NCBI GenBank assembly: GCA_964514395.1
Contig: CAZEQK010000010.1
Coordinates: 19,500-83,499 of the forward strand
Length of the DNA stretch: 64,000 nucleotides
Source of the DNA: CAZEQK01 sp964514395
GTDB taxonomy: Bacteria; Bacillota; Bacilli; Tepidibacillales; Tepidibacillaceae
Direction of reading: 5' to 3'
The position numbers and the translations under genes are program-made. The notes below the pieces were generated by a model. The model saw nothing but the letters and a program-made list of their open reading frames with translations, searched no databases and was not told the origin of the DNA. Of this stretch, positions 56,166 to 63,788 are shown piece after piece. The stretch's first letter is position 1. Each line of letters begins with the position of its first letter.

Positions 56166-57407
56166 ATGGAAAAAATGAATGGAATTGTTGTACAAAAATT
56201 TGGTGGCTCATCACTTGCAACGATAGAACACCGAAAGAGAGCAATCTCTCATATAAAAAAAGAGCTTGATGCTGGTATGAAAGTAGTTGTAGTAGTATCA
56301 GCAATGGGGAGAAAGGGTGATCCCTATGCGACAGATACATTGATTCATCATATTAAGGAAAATGGAAATTTGTTAAATAAACGTGAAATGGATTTATTGT
56401 TAAGCTGTGGTGAAATTATCTCAGGAACCACCTTAAGTAGCATGCTTTCCATACAAGGTATCGATAATATTGTTTTAACTGGTGGCCAAGCAGGAATAAT
56501 AACCAATAACGATTTTTCCAATGCACAAATAAAAACAATCAGACCGAAAAGAATCTTTGAAGAATTGAATCGAAAAAAAGTGGTTATTGTTACTGGATTT
56601 CAAGGTGTAACGGAATATGGAGATATTTCAACCTTAGGTCGTGGTGGCTCTGATACGACAGCAACAGCCTTGGGAGTAGCTTTATCTGCTGATATAGTCG
56701 ATATATTTACTGATGTAAATGGTATCATGTCTGCTGATCCCAGGATAGTTGATGAGGCAGAGCAGTTATATGCTGTAACATACGAAGAAATCTGTAATCT
56801 AGCAAACCAAGGAGCAAAGGTTATTCATCCTCGGGCAGTTGAAATAGCAATGGAGCAGAAGGTCCCAATAAGAGTTAGATCTACTTTTTCTGATGATGTA
56901 GGGACATTGGTAACTTCTTTTGAAAAAATAAAATTAGATAAGAAGAATCAAGCTATTCATGATAGAATAATAACAGGAATAGCTCATGTTCCTAATATTG
57001 CTCAAATCAAGGTGTTTGCCAAGGAAGGGCAATATGATTTACAGCTAAAGGTATTTAAAGCGATGGCACAAAACCAGATTAGCGTTGATTTTATTAATGT
57101 TAACACTACGGGAGTCGCCTATACCATCCATGAAGATGTGGTTGAGAAAGCTATTGAGATATTAAGAGGTATGAATTATGAACCAGAAGTGGTTCACAAT
57201 TGTGCAAAAATCTCAACAATAGGTGCTGGCATGGCAGGTGTGCCTGGTGTAATGGCTTATATAGTTGAAGCGTTGACAACAAACGATATAAAGATTTTAC
57301 AATCTGCTGATTCCCATACGACCATATGGGTATTGGTCAAAGAGGAAGACGTTGAAACTGCTGTTAAAGCCCTACATCAAAAGTTTTTCTCATTAGTGAA
57401 GATGTAA
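56166..57407 (+). CDS. dapG: Aspartokinase (DapG type)
   Basis: Aspartokinase phosphorylates aspartate, the first step of the lysine/diaminopimelate branch. Segments: VVQKFGGSSLATIEHRKRAI at the N-terminus, VVVVSAMGRKGDPYATDTLI, STLGRGGSDTTATALGVALS, ANQGAKVIHPRAVEIAMEQK, and two C-terminal ACT domains (about 265-415). In B. subtilis the enzyme in the asd-dapA cluster is DapG, inhibited by diaminopimelate; the same is inferred here. Start is uncertain among ATG 56157, 56166 and 56175. It lacks an obvious strong ribosome site, suggesting coupling to asd. Confidence 0.92.
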   Translation: MEKMNGIVVQKFGGSSLATIEHRKRAISHIKKELDAGMKVVVVVSAMGRKGDPYATDTLIHHIKENGNLLNKREMDLLLSCGEIISGTTLSSMLSIQGIDNIVLTGGQAGIITNNDFSNAQIKTIRPKRIFEELNRKKVVIVTGFQGVTEYGDISTLGRGGSDTTATALGVALSADIVDIFTDVNGIMSADPRIVDEAEQLYAVTYEEICNLANQGAKVIHPRAVEIAMEQKVPIRVRSTFSDDVGTLVTSFEKIKLDKKNQAIHDRIITGIAHVPNIAQIKVFAKEGQYDLQLKVFKAMAQNQISVDFINVNTTGVAYTIHEDVVEKAIEILRGMNYEPEVVHNCAKISTIGAGMAGVPGVMAYIVEALTTNDIKILQSADSHTTIWVLVKEEDVETAVKALHQKFFSLVKM

Positions 57408-57434
57408 GAATAGTATGTTTTATTATGGTAACTT

Positions 57435-57470
57435 AAGCTAAGGATAGATTATTATCTTAGCTTTTGCTTT
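57435..57470 (+). terminator. Terminator after the aspartokinase gene
   Basis: AAGCTAAGGATA (57435-57446) pairs with TATCTTAGCTT (57453-57463) with a single bulged G, followed by TTGCTTTATT. Confidence 0.75.
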
Positions 57471-57473
57471 ATT

Positions 57474-57555
57474 CGCTAGCTAAGCAACGCTAAGCTATGG
57501 ATTAGTTCCACTAACAGTCAGGTGGAGTATATCCTCCATCTGAATGAAGTTTGAC
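57474..57555 (+). repeat. Dispersed intergenic repeat, copy C, with hairpin insert
   Basis: The left part CGCTAGCTAAGCAACGCTAA (57474 on) matches 16 of 20 bases of copy A. GCTAAGCTATGGATTAG and AAGTTTGAC match the right part of copy A. Between them lies a hairpin: CAGTCAGGTGGAG (57515-57527) against CTCCATCTGAATG (57534-57546) with one mismatch. That hairpin resembles the one before polC at 35021-35051. Confidence 0.6.
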
Positions 57556-57581
57556 TTTATTAATTGTAAGGAGTGAAGGTA

Positions 57582-58454
57582 TTGGATTTTGGACGTTTAA
57601 TTACAGCAATGGTAACCCCCTTTGATCAGGATTTGAAAATTGATTTTGAAGCAACAAAAAAACTTGTTAATCATCTAATCGCAACTGGTACTGATACAAT
57701 TGTTGTTTCGGGTACCACTGGTGAATCGCCTACGCTAGATAGAACAGAAAAAATTCAGCTTTTTGAAAAGGTTTTAGAATTTACTGACGGACGAGCAAAG
57801 GTTATAGCTGGGACAGGTTCAAATAGTACAGCGGCTTCAATCGAATTGACGAAAAAGGCTGAGGAAATAGGTGTGGATGGAATAATGATAGTTGCACCCT
57901 ATTATAATAAGCCAACCCAAGAAGGCCTGTATCAACACTTTTCAACAATTGCGGCAACAACTATGCTTCCTATTATGATTTATAATGTACCTGGTAGAAC
58001 AAGCATCAATATCCAAGCCAAAACAACAGTAGCACTATCAAAAGTGAAGAACATTGTAGCAGTAAAGGAAGCAAGCGGAGATTTAACCCAAATGGCTGAA
58101 ATCATCCGAGATACTGCTGAGGACTTTATTTTATATAGTGGAGATGACAAGCTTACCATTCCAGTTATGGCAATCGGTGGCTATGGTATTGTTAGTGTTG
58201 CCAGCCATGTCGTAGGAAAGCAAATGAAAGAGATGTTAGACTTATTTGTTAGTGGTAATGTGATTCAAGCAGCACATAGCCACCAAACCTTATTAGAGCT
58301 TTTTGAGGGGATATTTATCACTTCTAACCCATCACCTATTAAAGATATATTAAATCAATTAGGGGTTAACGTAGGTGGTGTGAGGCTACCATTAATACCC
58401 TTAACTGAGCAGCAGTCCAAAAATCTCTTCGCTATATATAACAAAGCGATTTAA
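57582..58454 (+). CDS. dapA: 4-hydroxy-tetrahydrodipicolinate synthase
   Basis: DapA condenses aspartate semialdehyde and pyruvate, giving the precursor of diaminopimelate and of dipicolinate. The class I aldolase barrel shows VVSGTTGESPTLDRTEKIQL, VAPYYNKPTQEGLYQHF, IMIYNVPGRT and the Schiff-base Lys segment IVAVKEASGDL. TTG 57582 has AAGGAG about 8 bases upstream and gives MDFGRLITAMVTPF, matching the usual N-terminus; GTG 57573 is part of the ribosome site. The product is 290 residues. It lies behind repeat C and may be transcribed separately. Confidence 0.96.
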   Translation: MDFGRLITAMVTPFDQDLKIDFEATKKLVNHLIATGTDTIVVSGTTGESPTLDRTEKIQLFEKVLEFTDGRAKVIAGTGSNSTAASIELTKKAEEIGVDGIMIVAPYYNKPTQEGLYQHFSTIAATTMLPIMIYNVPGRTSINIQAKTTVALSKVKNIVAVKEASGDLTQMAEIIRDTAEDFILYSGDDKLTIPVMAIGGYGIVSVASHVVGKQMKEMLDLFVSGNVIQAAHSHQTLLELFEGIFITSNPSPIKDILNQLGVNVGGVRLPLIPLTEQQSKNLFAIYNKAI

Positions 58455-58465
58455 GTAAGATAGAA

Positions 58466-58504
58466 AAAACAAGACGTTTATTAAAAGCGCCTTGTTTTTT
58501 TTTA
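58466..58504 (+). terminator. Rho-independent terminator after dapA
   Basis: AAAACAAG (58466-58473) pairs with CTTGTTTT (58491-58498), enclosing a short CG/GC inner stem, followed by more T residues. Confidence 0.85.
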
Positions 58505-58657
58505 TATGCATCAGCTAATGATTAATAACTGATAAGATTCGCATCCTTCTTGATGATAGAGGTGTCTTTTCTCAGATTTATATTATAAAAAAGAGCAGTT
58601 TTAGTTAAACTATATAGAAGTATAAAACTCATCAATCGCTTTTTTATTAAAAAAGAC

Positions 58658-58687
58658 TTGTGTTTTGTATTTTCTTTAATGTATAAT
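58658..58687 (+). promoter_or_regulatory. SigA-type promoter of the RNase J gene
   Basis: TTGTGT (58658-58663), 18-base spacer, perfect TATAAT (58682-58687). The leader to the start codon is about 54 bases. The rest of the dapA-RNase J gap (58505-58657) shows nothing recognisable. Confidence 0.55.
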
Positions 58688-58747
58688 AATTCCAAGTGAC
58701 TTGTGCGGTTTTTTGTGTAACTACAACTGAATACAGGAGGTATGAAG

Positions 58748-60424
58748 TTGCCAAAGAACAACAAAGAAAAGTTATCAATTTTTGCATTGGGCGGTTTAGG
58801 TGAAATTGGCAAGAACATGTATGTCATACAATATGGAGATGACATCATCGTAATCGATTCGGGATTAAAGTTTCCAGAGGAAGAAATGCTTGGTATTGAT
58901 TTAGTCATACCTGACATAACCTATCTACTAGAAAATAAGGACAAGGTTAAAGCTATTATATTAACCCATGGACATGAAGACCATATCGGTGGTTTATCCT
59001 ATGTACTAAAAGCGTTAAATGTACCTGTATATGGAACAAAATTAACATTAGGTTTAGTCGGTAGTAAGCTAAAGGAAGCTCAAATATTAAATCAATCAAG
59101 CTTAAACTTAGTCAATAACGAATCTGTAGTCGTTATTGGCGCGTTTAAAATCTCTTTCTTTAAGACGAATCACAGTATACCTGATTCTGTAGGCATCATT
59201 ATAGAGACACCTGAGGGGTATGTTGTACACACAGGAGATTTTAAATTTGACCTTACACCAGTAAACAATCAAATTGCGGATCTTCACAAAATGGCGGAAA
59301 TAGGTCAAAAAGGTGTACTAGCATTACTTTCTGATAGTACAAATGCAGAGAGAGCAGGCTATACTGGATCTGAACGCTCGGTTGGAGAAGCAATACACGA
59401 TGTATTTAGAAAAGCAAAACAGAGAATCATCGTTGCTACCTTTGCCTCCAATATCCATCGAGTACAGCAGGTAGTTGATGCAGCAATCGCTCATAATAAA
59501 AAGATTGCTATAGTCGGTAGAAGTATGATTAATGTAGTAAACATTGGCATGGAACTTGGATATCTAAATGTTCCAGACGGCGTAATAGTCGATGTTGAAG
59601 AAATTAATAAATTGCCTGCTGAACAGGTTGTAATATTGTCTACTGGTAGTCAAGGTGAACCGATGTCAGCCTTAACTCGTATGGCTAGATCTACACACAG
59701 AAAGCTAGATATTTTGCCAGGTGATACAGTAGTTATTGCTGCTACACCTATACCAGGAAACGAAAAATATGTTTCTAGAACCGTAGACCAATTATTTAGA
59801 ATTGGTGCCAATGTTATTTATGGTCCAGGATCTCAATCAGGAGTTCATGTATCTGGACACGGAAGTCAAGAAGAATTAAAATTAATGCTAAACTTAATGA
59901 AACCAAAATACTTCATCCCTATCCATGGCGAGTACAGAATGCTAAGATTACATTCAGATTTAGCAGAATCCATTGGAGTCCCTAAAGAAAATATCTTTTT
60001 GTTAGATAACGGGGATACTGTAGAAATTACTAATGGAATGGCACGTTATGGTGCTAAAGTATCTGTTGGTAATGTATTAATAGATGGTTTAGGCGTTGGA
60101 GATGTAGGGAATATCGTATTAAGAGATCGTAAATTATTATCCCAAGATGGAATATTAGTTGTTGTAGTTACACTTAGTAAACAAAGAGCGGCCATATTAT
60201 CTGGTCCGGATATAATATCAAGGGGCTTTGTCTATGTACGGGAATCTGAAGAATTATTAGACGAAGCAAACCGTCTTGTCACTGTTACGTTACAAAAATT
60301 GATGATTGAAAACATTAATGAATGGTCTTCTCTAAAAACTAGTGTAAGAGAAGTATTAGGAAGATTCTTATATGAACAAACAAGAAGAAGACCGATGATT
60401 TTACCAATCATTATGGAAGTTTAA
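58748..60424 (+). CDS. rnjB: Ribonuclease J (RnjB position)
   Basis: This is a metallo-beta-lactamase/beta-CASP ribonuclease with 5'-3' exo- and endonuclease activity. The zinc motif HGHEDHIGG is at residues 74-82. Further segments are HSIPDSVGI, HTGDFKFDLTP, LSDSTNAERAGYTGSERSVG and the beta-CASP HVSGHGSQEELKLML, ending in RRRPMILPIIMEV. Gene position (dapA to tepA) and the C-terminus match rnjB, whereas the intact HGHEDH motif resembles RnjA more than B. subtilis RnjB (HGHDEN). TTG 58748 is 7 bases after GGAGG; ATG 58742 is too close to it. Confidence 0.93.
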   Translation: MPKNNKEKLSIFALGGLGEIGKNMYVIQYGDDIIVIDSGLKFPEEEMLGIDLVIPDITYLLENKDKVKAIILTHGHEDHIGGLSYVLKALNVPVYGTKLTLGLVGSKLKEAQILNQSSLNLVNNESVVVIGAFKISFFKTNHSIPDSVGIIIETPEGYVVHTGDFKFDLTPVNNQIADLHKMAEIGQKGVLALLSDSTNAERAGYTGSERSVGEAIHDVFRKAKQRIIVATFASNIHRVQQVVDAAIAHNKKIAIVGRSMINVVNIGMELGYLNVPDGVIVDVEEINKLPAEQVVILSTGSQGEPMSALTRMARSTHRKLDILPGDTVVIAATPIPGNEKYVSRTVDQLFRIGANVIYGPGSQSGVHVSGHGSQEELKLMLNLMKPKYFIPIHGEYRMLRLHSDLAESIGVPKENIFLLDNGDTVEITNGMARYGAKVSVGNVLIDGLGVGDVGNIVLRDRKLLSQDGILVVVVTLSKQRAAILSGPDIISRGFVYVRESEELLDEANRLVTVTLQKLMIENINEWSSLKTSVREVLGRFLYEQTRRRPMILPIIMEV

Positions 60425-60427
60425 GTT

Positions 60428-60486
60428 AAGATGCAAATGAAAAAAGCAGCCAAATTATGGTTGCTTTTTTCATTTGCATCTTTTTT
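60428..60486 (+). terminator. Long Rho-independent terminator after RNase J
   Basis: A 25-bp stem, 60428-60452 against 60458-60482, with a single G-T wobble and an AATTA loop, followed by T residues. The arms contain A6/T6 tracts, so it may also end transcription on the opposite strand. Confidence 0.92.
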
Positions 60487-60526
60487 CATATTTCCATCCA
60501 TACTATAACTATAAGGAGGAATTCAT

Positions 60527-61300
60527 ATGACAGAAAGAAAAGACTATATCACACTTGATTCAAATGAGCATGATGAACCTAAAAAAGATGATCATGAAGC
60601 AGACCAAAAGAAAAGTGCTTTGACTGAAACTATACAAGCTTTAGGTCAGACCAATGTTCCATCATTTGAAAGTAATATTTTCTCACTGAATATTATCGGA
60701 CAAATAGAGGGTCATGTGGTTTTACCACCGCAGAACAAAACAACTAAATACGAACATATTATTCCTCAGATCATAGCAGCAGAACAAAATCCTAAGATAG
60801 AAGGCATCTTACTCATCTTAAATACAGTAGGAGGCGATGTGGAGGCTGGGCTTGCCATAGCAGAAATGGTAGCCTCATTATCTAAGCCAACCGTTGCGCT
60901 CGTCTTAGGTGGTGGCCATTCTATTGGTGTACCTATTGCAGTTTCCGCAGACTATTCGTTTATTGCTGAAACAGCGACAATGACGATTCACCCTGTACGT
61001 CTAACTGGACTTGTCATTGGTGTCCCTCAAACCTTTGAATATTTAGAGAGAATGCAGGAAAGAGTAGTGAAATTTGTAACTCAGCATTCTAACATTACCG
61101 ATGATAAGTTTAAGGAATTAATGTTTAAAACAGGAGAATTAACAAGGGATATTGGAACCAATGTGGTTGGACCTGATGCCGTTAAGTATGGATTAATTAA
61201 TGAGGTCGGAGGTATAGGAGCTGCATTAAAGGAATTAAATAGTAAAATCGAGGAAAGAAGAGAAGAATTAAAGAAGGAAACCGAAGGTGTCATCCAATGA
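60527..61300 (+). CDS. tepA: ClpP-like translocation-enhancing protease TepA
   Basis: This is a ClpP-fold serine protease of 257 residues without a signal peptide. The N-terminal 45 residues are charged and probably flexible. The catalytic Ser is likely S132 ([11 protein letters not shown]) and the His H155 (TIHPVRLTG). The pattern [20 protein letters not shown] is typical of the family. TepA (YmfB) has been linked to protein translocation and to degradation of small spore proteins in Bacillus. GGAGG precedes the ATG. It overlaps ylzJ by ATGA. Confidence 0.92.
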   Translation: MTERKDYITLDSNEHDEPKKDDHEADQKKSALTETIQALGQTNVPSFESNIFSLNIIGQIEGHVVLPPQNKTTKYEHIIPQIIAAEQNPKIEGILLILNTVGGDVEAGLAIAEMVASLSKPTVALVLGGGHSIGVPIAVSADYSFIAETATMTIHPVRLTGLVIGVPQTFEYLERMQERVVKFVTQHSNITDDKFKELMFKTGELTRDIGTNVVGPDAVKYGLINEVGGIGAALKELNSKIEERREELKKETEGVIQ

Positions 61301-61521
61301 TCTTTTACTCCCCCGTACCTATTGAACAGGTTTTTGAAGGCTATGATCAAATGAAGCTAAATTATAAGGAGATACAGATAGGTAGCGCCACGATGGTAGT
61401 GGAGCAGATGCCAACAGGTGAAGGAAGGGTAGTAAGATTAATTAGCCCAAATCCCCAAGATTACCTAAATCCAAAATACCAGCCTGGAAGTATGCTACAA
61501 TTCAAACCAACGCTCTCTTAA
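61297..61521 (+). CDS. ylzJ: YlzJ-like protein
   Basis: A 74-residue protein: [19 protein letters not shown], then [20 protein letters not shown] and a C-terminal proline-rich [10 protein letters not shown]. The YlzJ family always accompanies tepA in spore formers; function is unknown. The start overlaps the tepA stop. Confidence 0.88.
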   Translation: MIFYSPVPIEQVFEGYDQMKLNYKEIQIGSATMVVEQMPTGEGRVVRLISPNPQDYLNPKYQPGSMLQFKPTLS

Positions 61522-61547
61522 AAAGATGGATAACAGTATAGATAAGC

Positions 61548-61593
61548 AAGTGATAACCTGAATGATGGATAAAATTTCCGTCGTTCAGGTTTT
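61548..61593 (+). terminator. Hairpin terminator after tepA-ylzJ (repeat-like)
   Basis: AACCTGAATGATGG (61555-61568) pairs with CCGTCGTTCAGGTT (61578-61591), 14 bp with two G-T wobbles, then TTATT. The first 22 bases (61548-61569) match 19 of 22 bases at 63595-63616, so it also belongs to a local repeat type. Confidence 0.7.
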
Positions 61594-61641
61594 ATTAGAA
61601 AAAAGGTAGATAAAAAACAAAAAACGAAGGAGTTTTTATTC

Positions 61642-61962
61642 ATGAAAAAGATAGAAATAATATCGTTTGGATTAAAGAGTTTATTTAAAACAACCATTTA
61701 CTTTGCATTTATTCCTTTAGTATTAATGTTTCTTTTAGGTATTATTGTATTGATTATTGGCATTGTGTCTAGTTATTCAGAATTAATTTTAGTTGGAATT
61801 ATATATATGGTAATTCCCTTTGGTATGATTATTTTTTATGGCTTATTTACCTCGTTAGTAGGCTTGATCTACAATATATTTTTGAAGAAGTATGGAGGAC
61901 TAGAATTAACCGTGAAAGCTATCGATGAGGAACATTTTGAAATGAAAGAAGAAAATAAATAA
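61642..61962 (+). CDS. Unassigned small membrane protein
   Basis: The protein is 106 residues. Two strong hydrophobic segments lie at about residues 17-43 and 48-77, and a short charged C-terminal tail follows (LKKYGGLELTVKAIDEEHFE). GAAGGAG precedes the ATG. I do not recognise the family. It replaces the spoIIIE/ftsK gene expected after ylzJ in Bacillus, so the conserved order ends here. Confidence 0.75.
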   Translation: MKKIEIISFGLKSLFKTTIYFAFIPLVLMFLLGIIVLIIGIVSSYSELILVGIIYMVIPFGMIIFYGLFTSLVGLIYNIFLKKYGGLELTVKAIDEEHFEMKEENK

Positions 61963-62031
61963 ATGTAAAGGAAGTACCAAATTAGAATATTTTTGAATCT
62001 ATAATTAAATGAACTATCCCTTGGTATTATT

Positions 62032-62067
62032 AAACCTTTTTTAAGTGTGCTTAAAGAGGTTTTTTTG
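62032..62067 (+). terminator. Rho-independent terminator after the small membrane gene
   Basis: AAACCT..TTTAAG, loop TGTG, CTTAAA.AGGTTT, followed by a T-rich stretch. It separates the preceding gene from the GGDEF gene. Confidence 0.8.
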
Positions 62068-62080
62068 TTTTAAAAGAAGA

Positions 62081-62123
62081 TTTCTCGACAGAAAGTATAA
62101 AATATGTAATAATTTGTCGAAAA
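62081..62123 (+). promoter_or_regulatory. Pair of Spo0A boxes upstream of the diguanylate cyclase gene
   Basis: TTTGTCGAAAA at 62113-62123 contains a perfect 0A box (TGTCGAA, 62115-62121). CTCGACA at 62084-62090 is a 6-of-7 box on the opposite strand (TGTCGAG). The two half-sites are 24 bases apart and inverted. The proximal box overlaps the -35 region of the candidate promoter, an arrangement expected for Spo0A control. Confidence 0.6.
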
Positions 62124-62142
62124 TGGGTAGACAAAGTAATAA
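62114..62142 (+). promoter_or_regulatory. Candidate promoter of the diguanylate cyclase gene
   Basis: TTGTCG (62114-62119), 17-base spacer, TAATAA (62137-62142). The -35 is embedded in the Spo0A box. A weak -35 overlapping a 0A box is typical of SigA promoters activated by Spo0A-P; repression is the other possibility. Confidence 0.45.
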
Positions 62143-62263
62143 AAGAATATTAATCTAAAATTGAGAATGAAAGATTACATAGAAAGATTCCAATATACCA
62201 CAAATGGACGATAGAATTTAATTGACTAGTAGTTAAAGATAATGGATTGTAGGTGGAGTAAAT

Positions 62264-63517
62264 ATGATTAATAATGATACTAATGTTGGCTATAAAGAAT
62301 ATTATAGTAGTTTATTTGAGAAAAATCACTCTATCATGTTATTGATTAATCCTAATTCTGGTGATCTTATTGATGTTAATGATGCAGCATGTGATTTTTA
62401 TGGTTATGTAAAGGAGGAATTTTTAACTAAAAAGATATGGGAAATCAATATGCTTCCTAAAGACAAGGTCTTAATAGAAATGAAAAGAGCAATAGAGAAT
62501 AAACAATGGCGTTTTGAATTTAAACATAAACTATCTAGTGGTGAGATTAGAGATGTTGAAGCCTATAGTGGGCAGATTAACATTCATGGACAAATATACC
62601 TCTATTCCATTATTCATGATATAACTAAGCGTAAAGAGACAGAGGAACAACTCAAGAAGTTATCACGTGCAATTGAACAGAGCCCAAATCCAGTCATTAT
62701 TACAAATCTTCAAGGAGAAATTGAATACATTAATCCGAAATTTGTTCAACAAACTGGATATAGATGGGAAGAAGTAAAAGGAAAAACACCACGAATATTA
62801 AAATCAGGGGAAAAATCTTCAGAAGAATATAAAGAGTTATGGGACATTATTCTCTCCGGGAAAGATTGGCAGGGATTATTCCATAATCGAAAGAAAAATG
62901 GTGAATTGTTTTGGGAATATGCATATATCTCTCCTATTAAAGATGACAATGGAAATATTACTCATTTTGTTGGCATAAAAGAAGACGTAACAGAGCGAAA
63001 AAAGGCTGAAGATATGATAAATTATTTAGCTTATCATGATAGTTTAACTAATTTACCCAATCGAATCCATTACAATGAATTACTTACTGAAGCAATTGAA
63101 CAAACAAAACATACAAACAGAATGGTAGCAGTTATGGTTTTAGATTTAGACGGCTTTAAAGAAGTAAATGATACATACGGACATGCTGTTGGTGATCTAG
63201 TACTAAAAGAGGTAGCCAATCGGTTAAGAAAAAATGTTAGAGAAAATGATACGATTGCTAGGATGGGTGGGGATGAGTTTTTTTCATTTATTCCTGATAT
63301 TAGCCAAACGACACAGGTCGAAATTATTGCTAAAAAAATATTACAGGTGATAGAACAACCTATCTTAATAAAAGAAAAAACTGTAAATATCACAACAAGT
63401 ATCGGCATTTGTTTATATCCCCAAAATGGAGACGATATAGAATCTCTTATTCAGAAAGCTGATATTGCGATGTATCATGTAAAAAAAAGTGGTAAGAATA
63501 ATTTTCGTTTTTATTAA
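62264..63517 (+). CDS. PAS-PAS-GGDEF diguanylate cyclase
   Basis: A cytoplasmic 417-residue protein with no membrane segment. It has PAS domain 1 (about residues 12-120), PAS domain 2 with a PAC segment (about 130-250, ending in VGIKEDVTERKKAED), and a GGDEF domain (about 255-417). The active-site motif GGDEF is intact at residues 335-339, and the inhibitory I-site RxxD (REND, 326-329) lies exactly five residues before it. It should therefore synthesise c-di-GMP with product inhibition. There is no EAL domain. A weak GGTGGAG lies upstream of the ATG. It probably forms a single-gene unit. Confidence 0.93.
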   Translation: MINNDTNVGYKEYYSSLFEKNHSIMLLINPNSGDLIDVNDAACDFYGYVKEEFLTKKIWEINMLPKDKVLIEMKRAIENKQWRFEFKHKLSSGEIRDVEAYSGQINIHGQIYLYSIIHDITKRKETEEQLKKLSRAIEQSPNPVIITNLQGEIEYINPKFVQQTGYRWEEVKGKTPRILKSGEKSSEEYKELWDIILSGKDWQGLFHNRKKNGELFWEYAYISPIKDDNGNITHFVGIKEDVTERKKAEDMINYLAYHDSLTNLPNRIHYNELLTEAIEQTKHTNRMVAVMVLDLDGFKEVNDTYGHAVGDLVLKEVANRLRKNVRENDTIARMGGDEFFSFIPDISQTTQVEIIAKKILQVIEQPILIKEKTVNITTSIGICLYPQNGDDIESLIQKADIAMYHVKKSGKNNFRFY

Positions 63518-63594
63518 ATAGGGAAAAAATTAAATCTAATGCATACTTGATATCATTCCAATTTAAATTTAGAATTGATTGAAACTTTATGACT

Positions 63595-63642
63595 AACTGA
63601 TAACCTGGGTGATGGACTTAAATGTCCCTTATTCACTCTGAG
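63595..63642 (+). repeat. Hairpin repeat after the diguanylate cyclase gene
   Basis: The first 22 bases match 19 of 22 at 61548. The arms GGGTGAT..GGAC and GTCC..ATTCACTC can pair around TTAAAT. No T-run follows, so termination is uncertain. Confidence 0.45.
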
Positions 63643-63666
63643 TATAATGAGCAGAAATAAAAAATT

Positions 63667-63690
63667 AGGAACCCATTAATTTGGGTTCCT
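63667..63690 (-). terminator. Terminator for the minus-strand gene
   Basis: AGGAACCCA (63667-63675) pairs with TGGGTTCCT (63682-63690) around TTAATT. On the minus strand the tail reads AATTTTTTATTT, a good terminator run; on the plus strand the tail is poor. It lies about 100 bases past the minus-strand stop codon. Confidence 0.65.
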
Positions 63691-63788
63691 ATTATCTATA
63701 TAAAATCACTCAAGAGTGATGTATATGAGACAAAGCAAAGTTTTTTGAGTGTTTCATTTATATTTATGTTTCCATTTTATAAGTATGG

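Noticed and set aside
58522..58917. Minus-strand open frame spanning the gap before RNase J
   Set aside because: Much of it is antisense to RNase J, its composition is that of random AT-rich DNA, and it would cross the plus-strand promoter and ribosome site.
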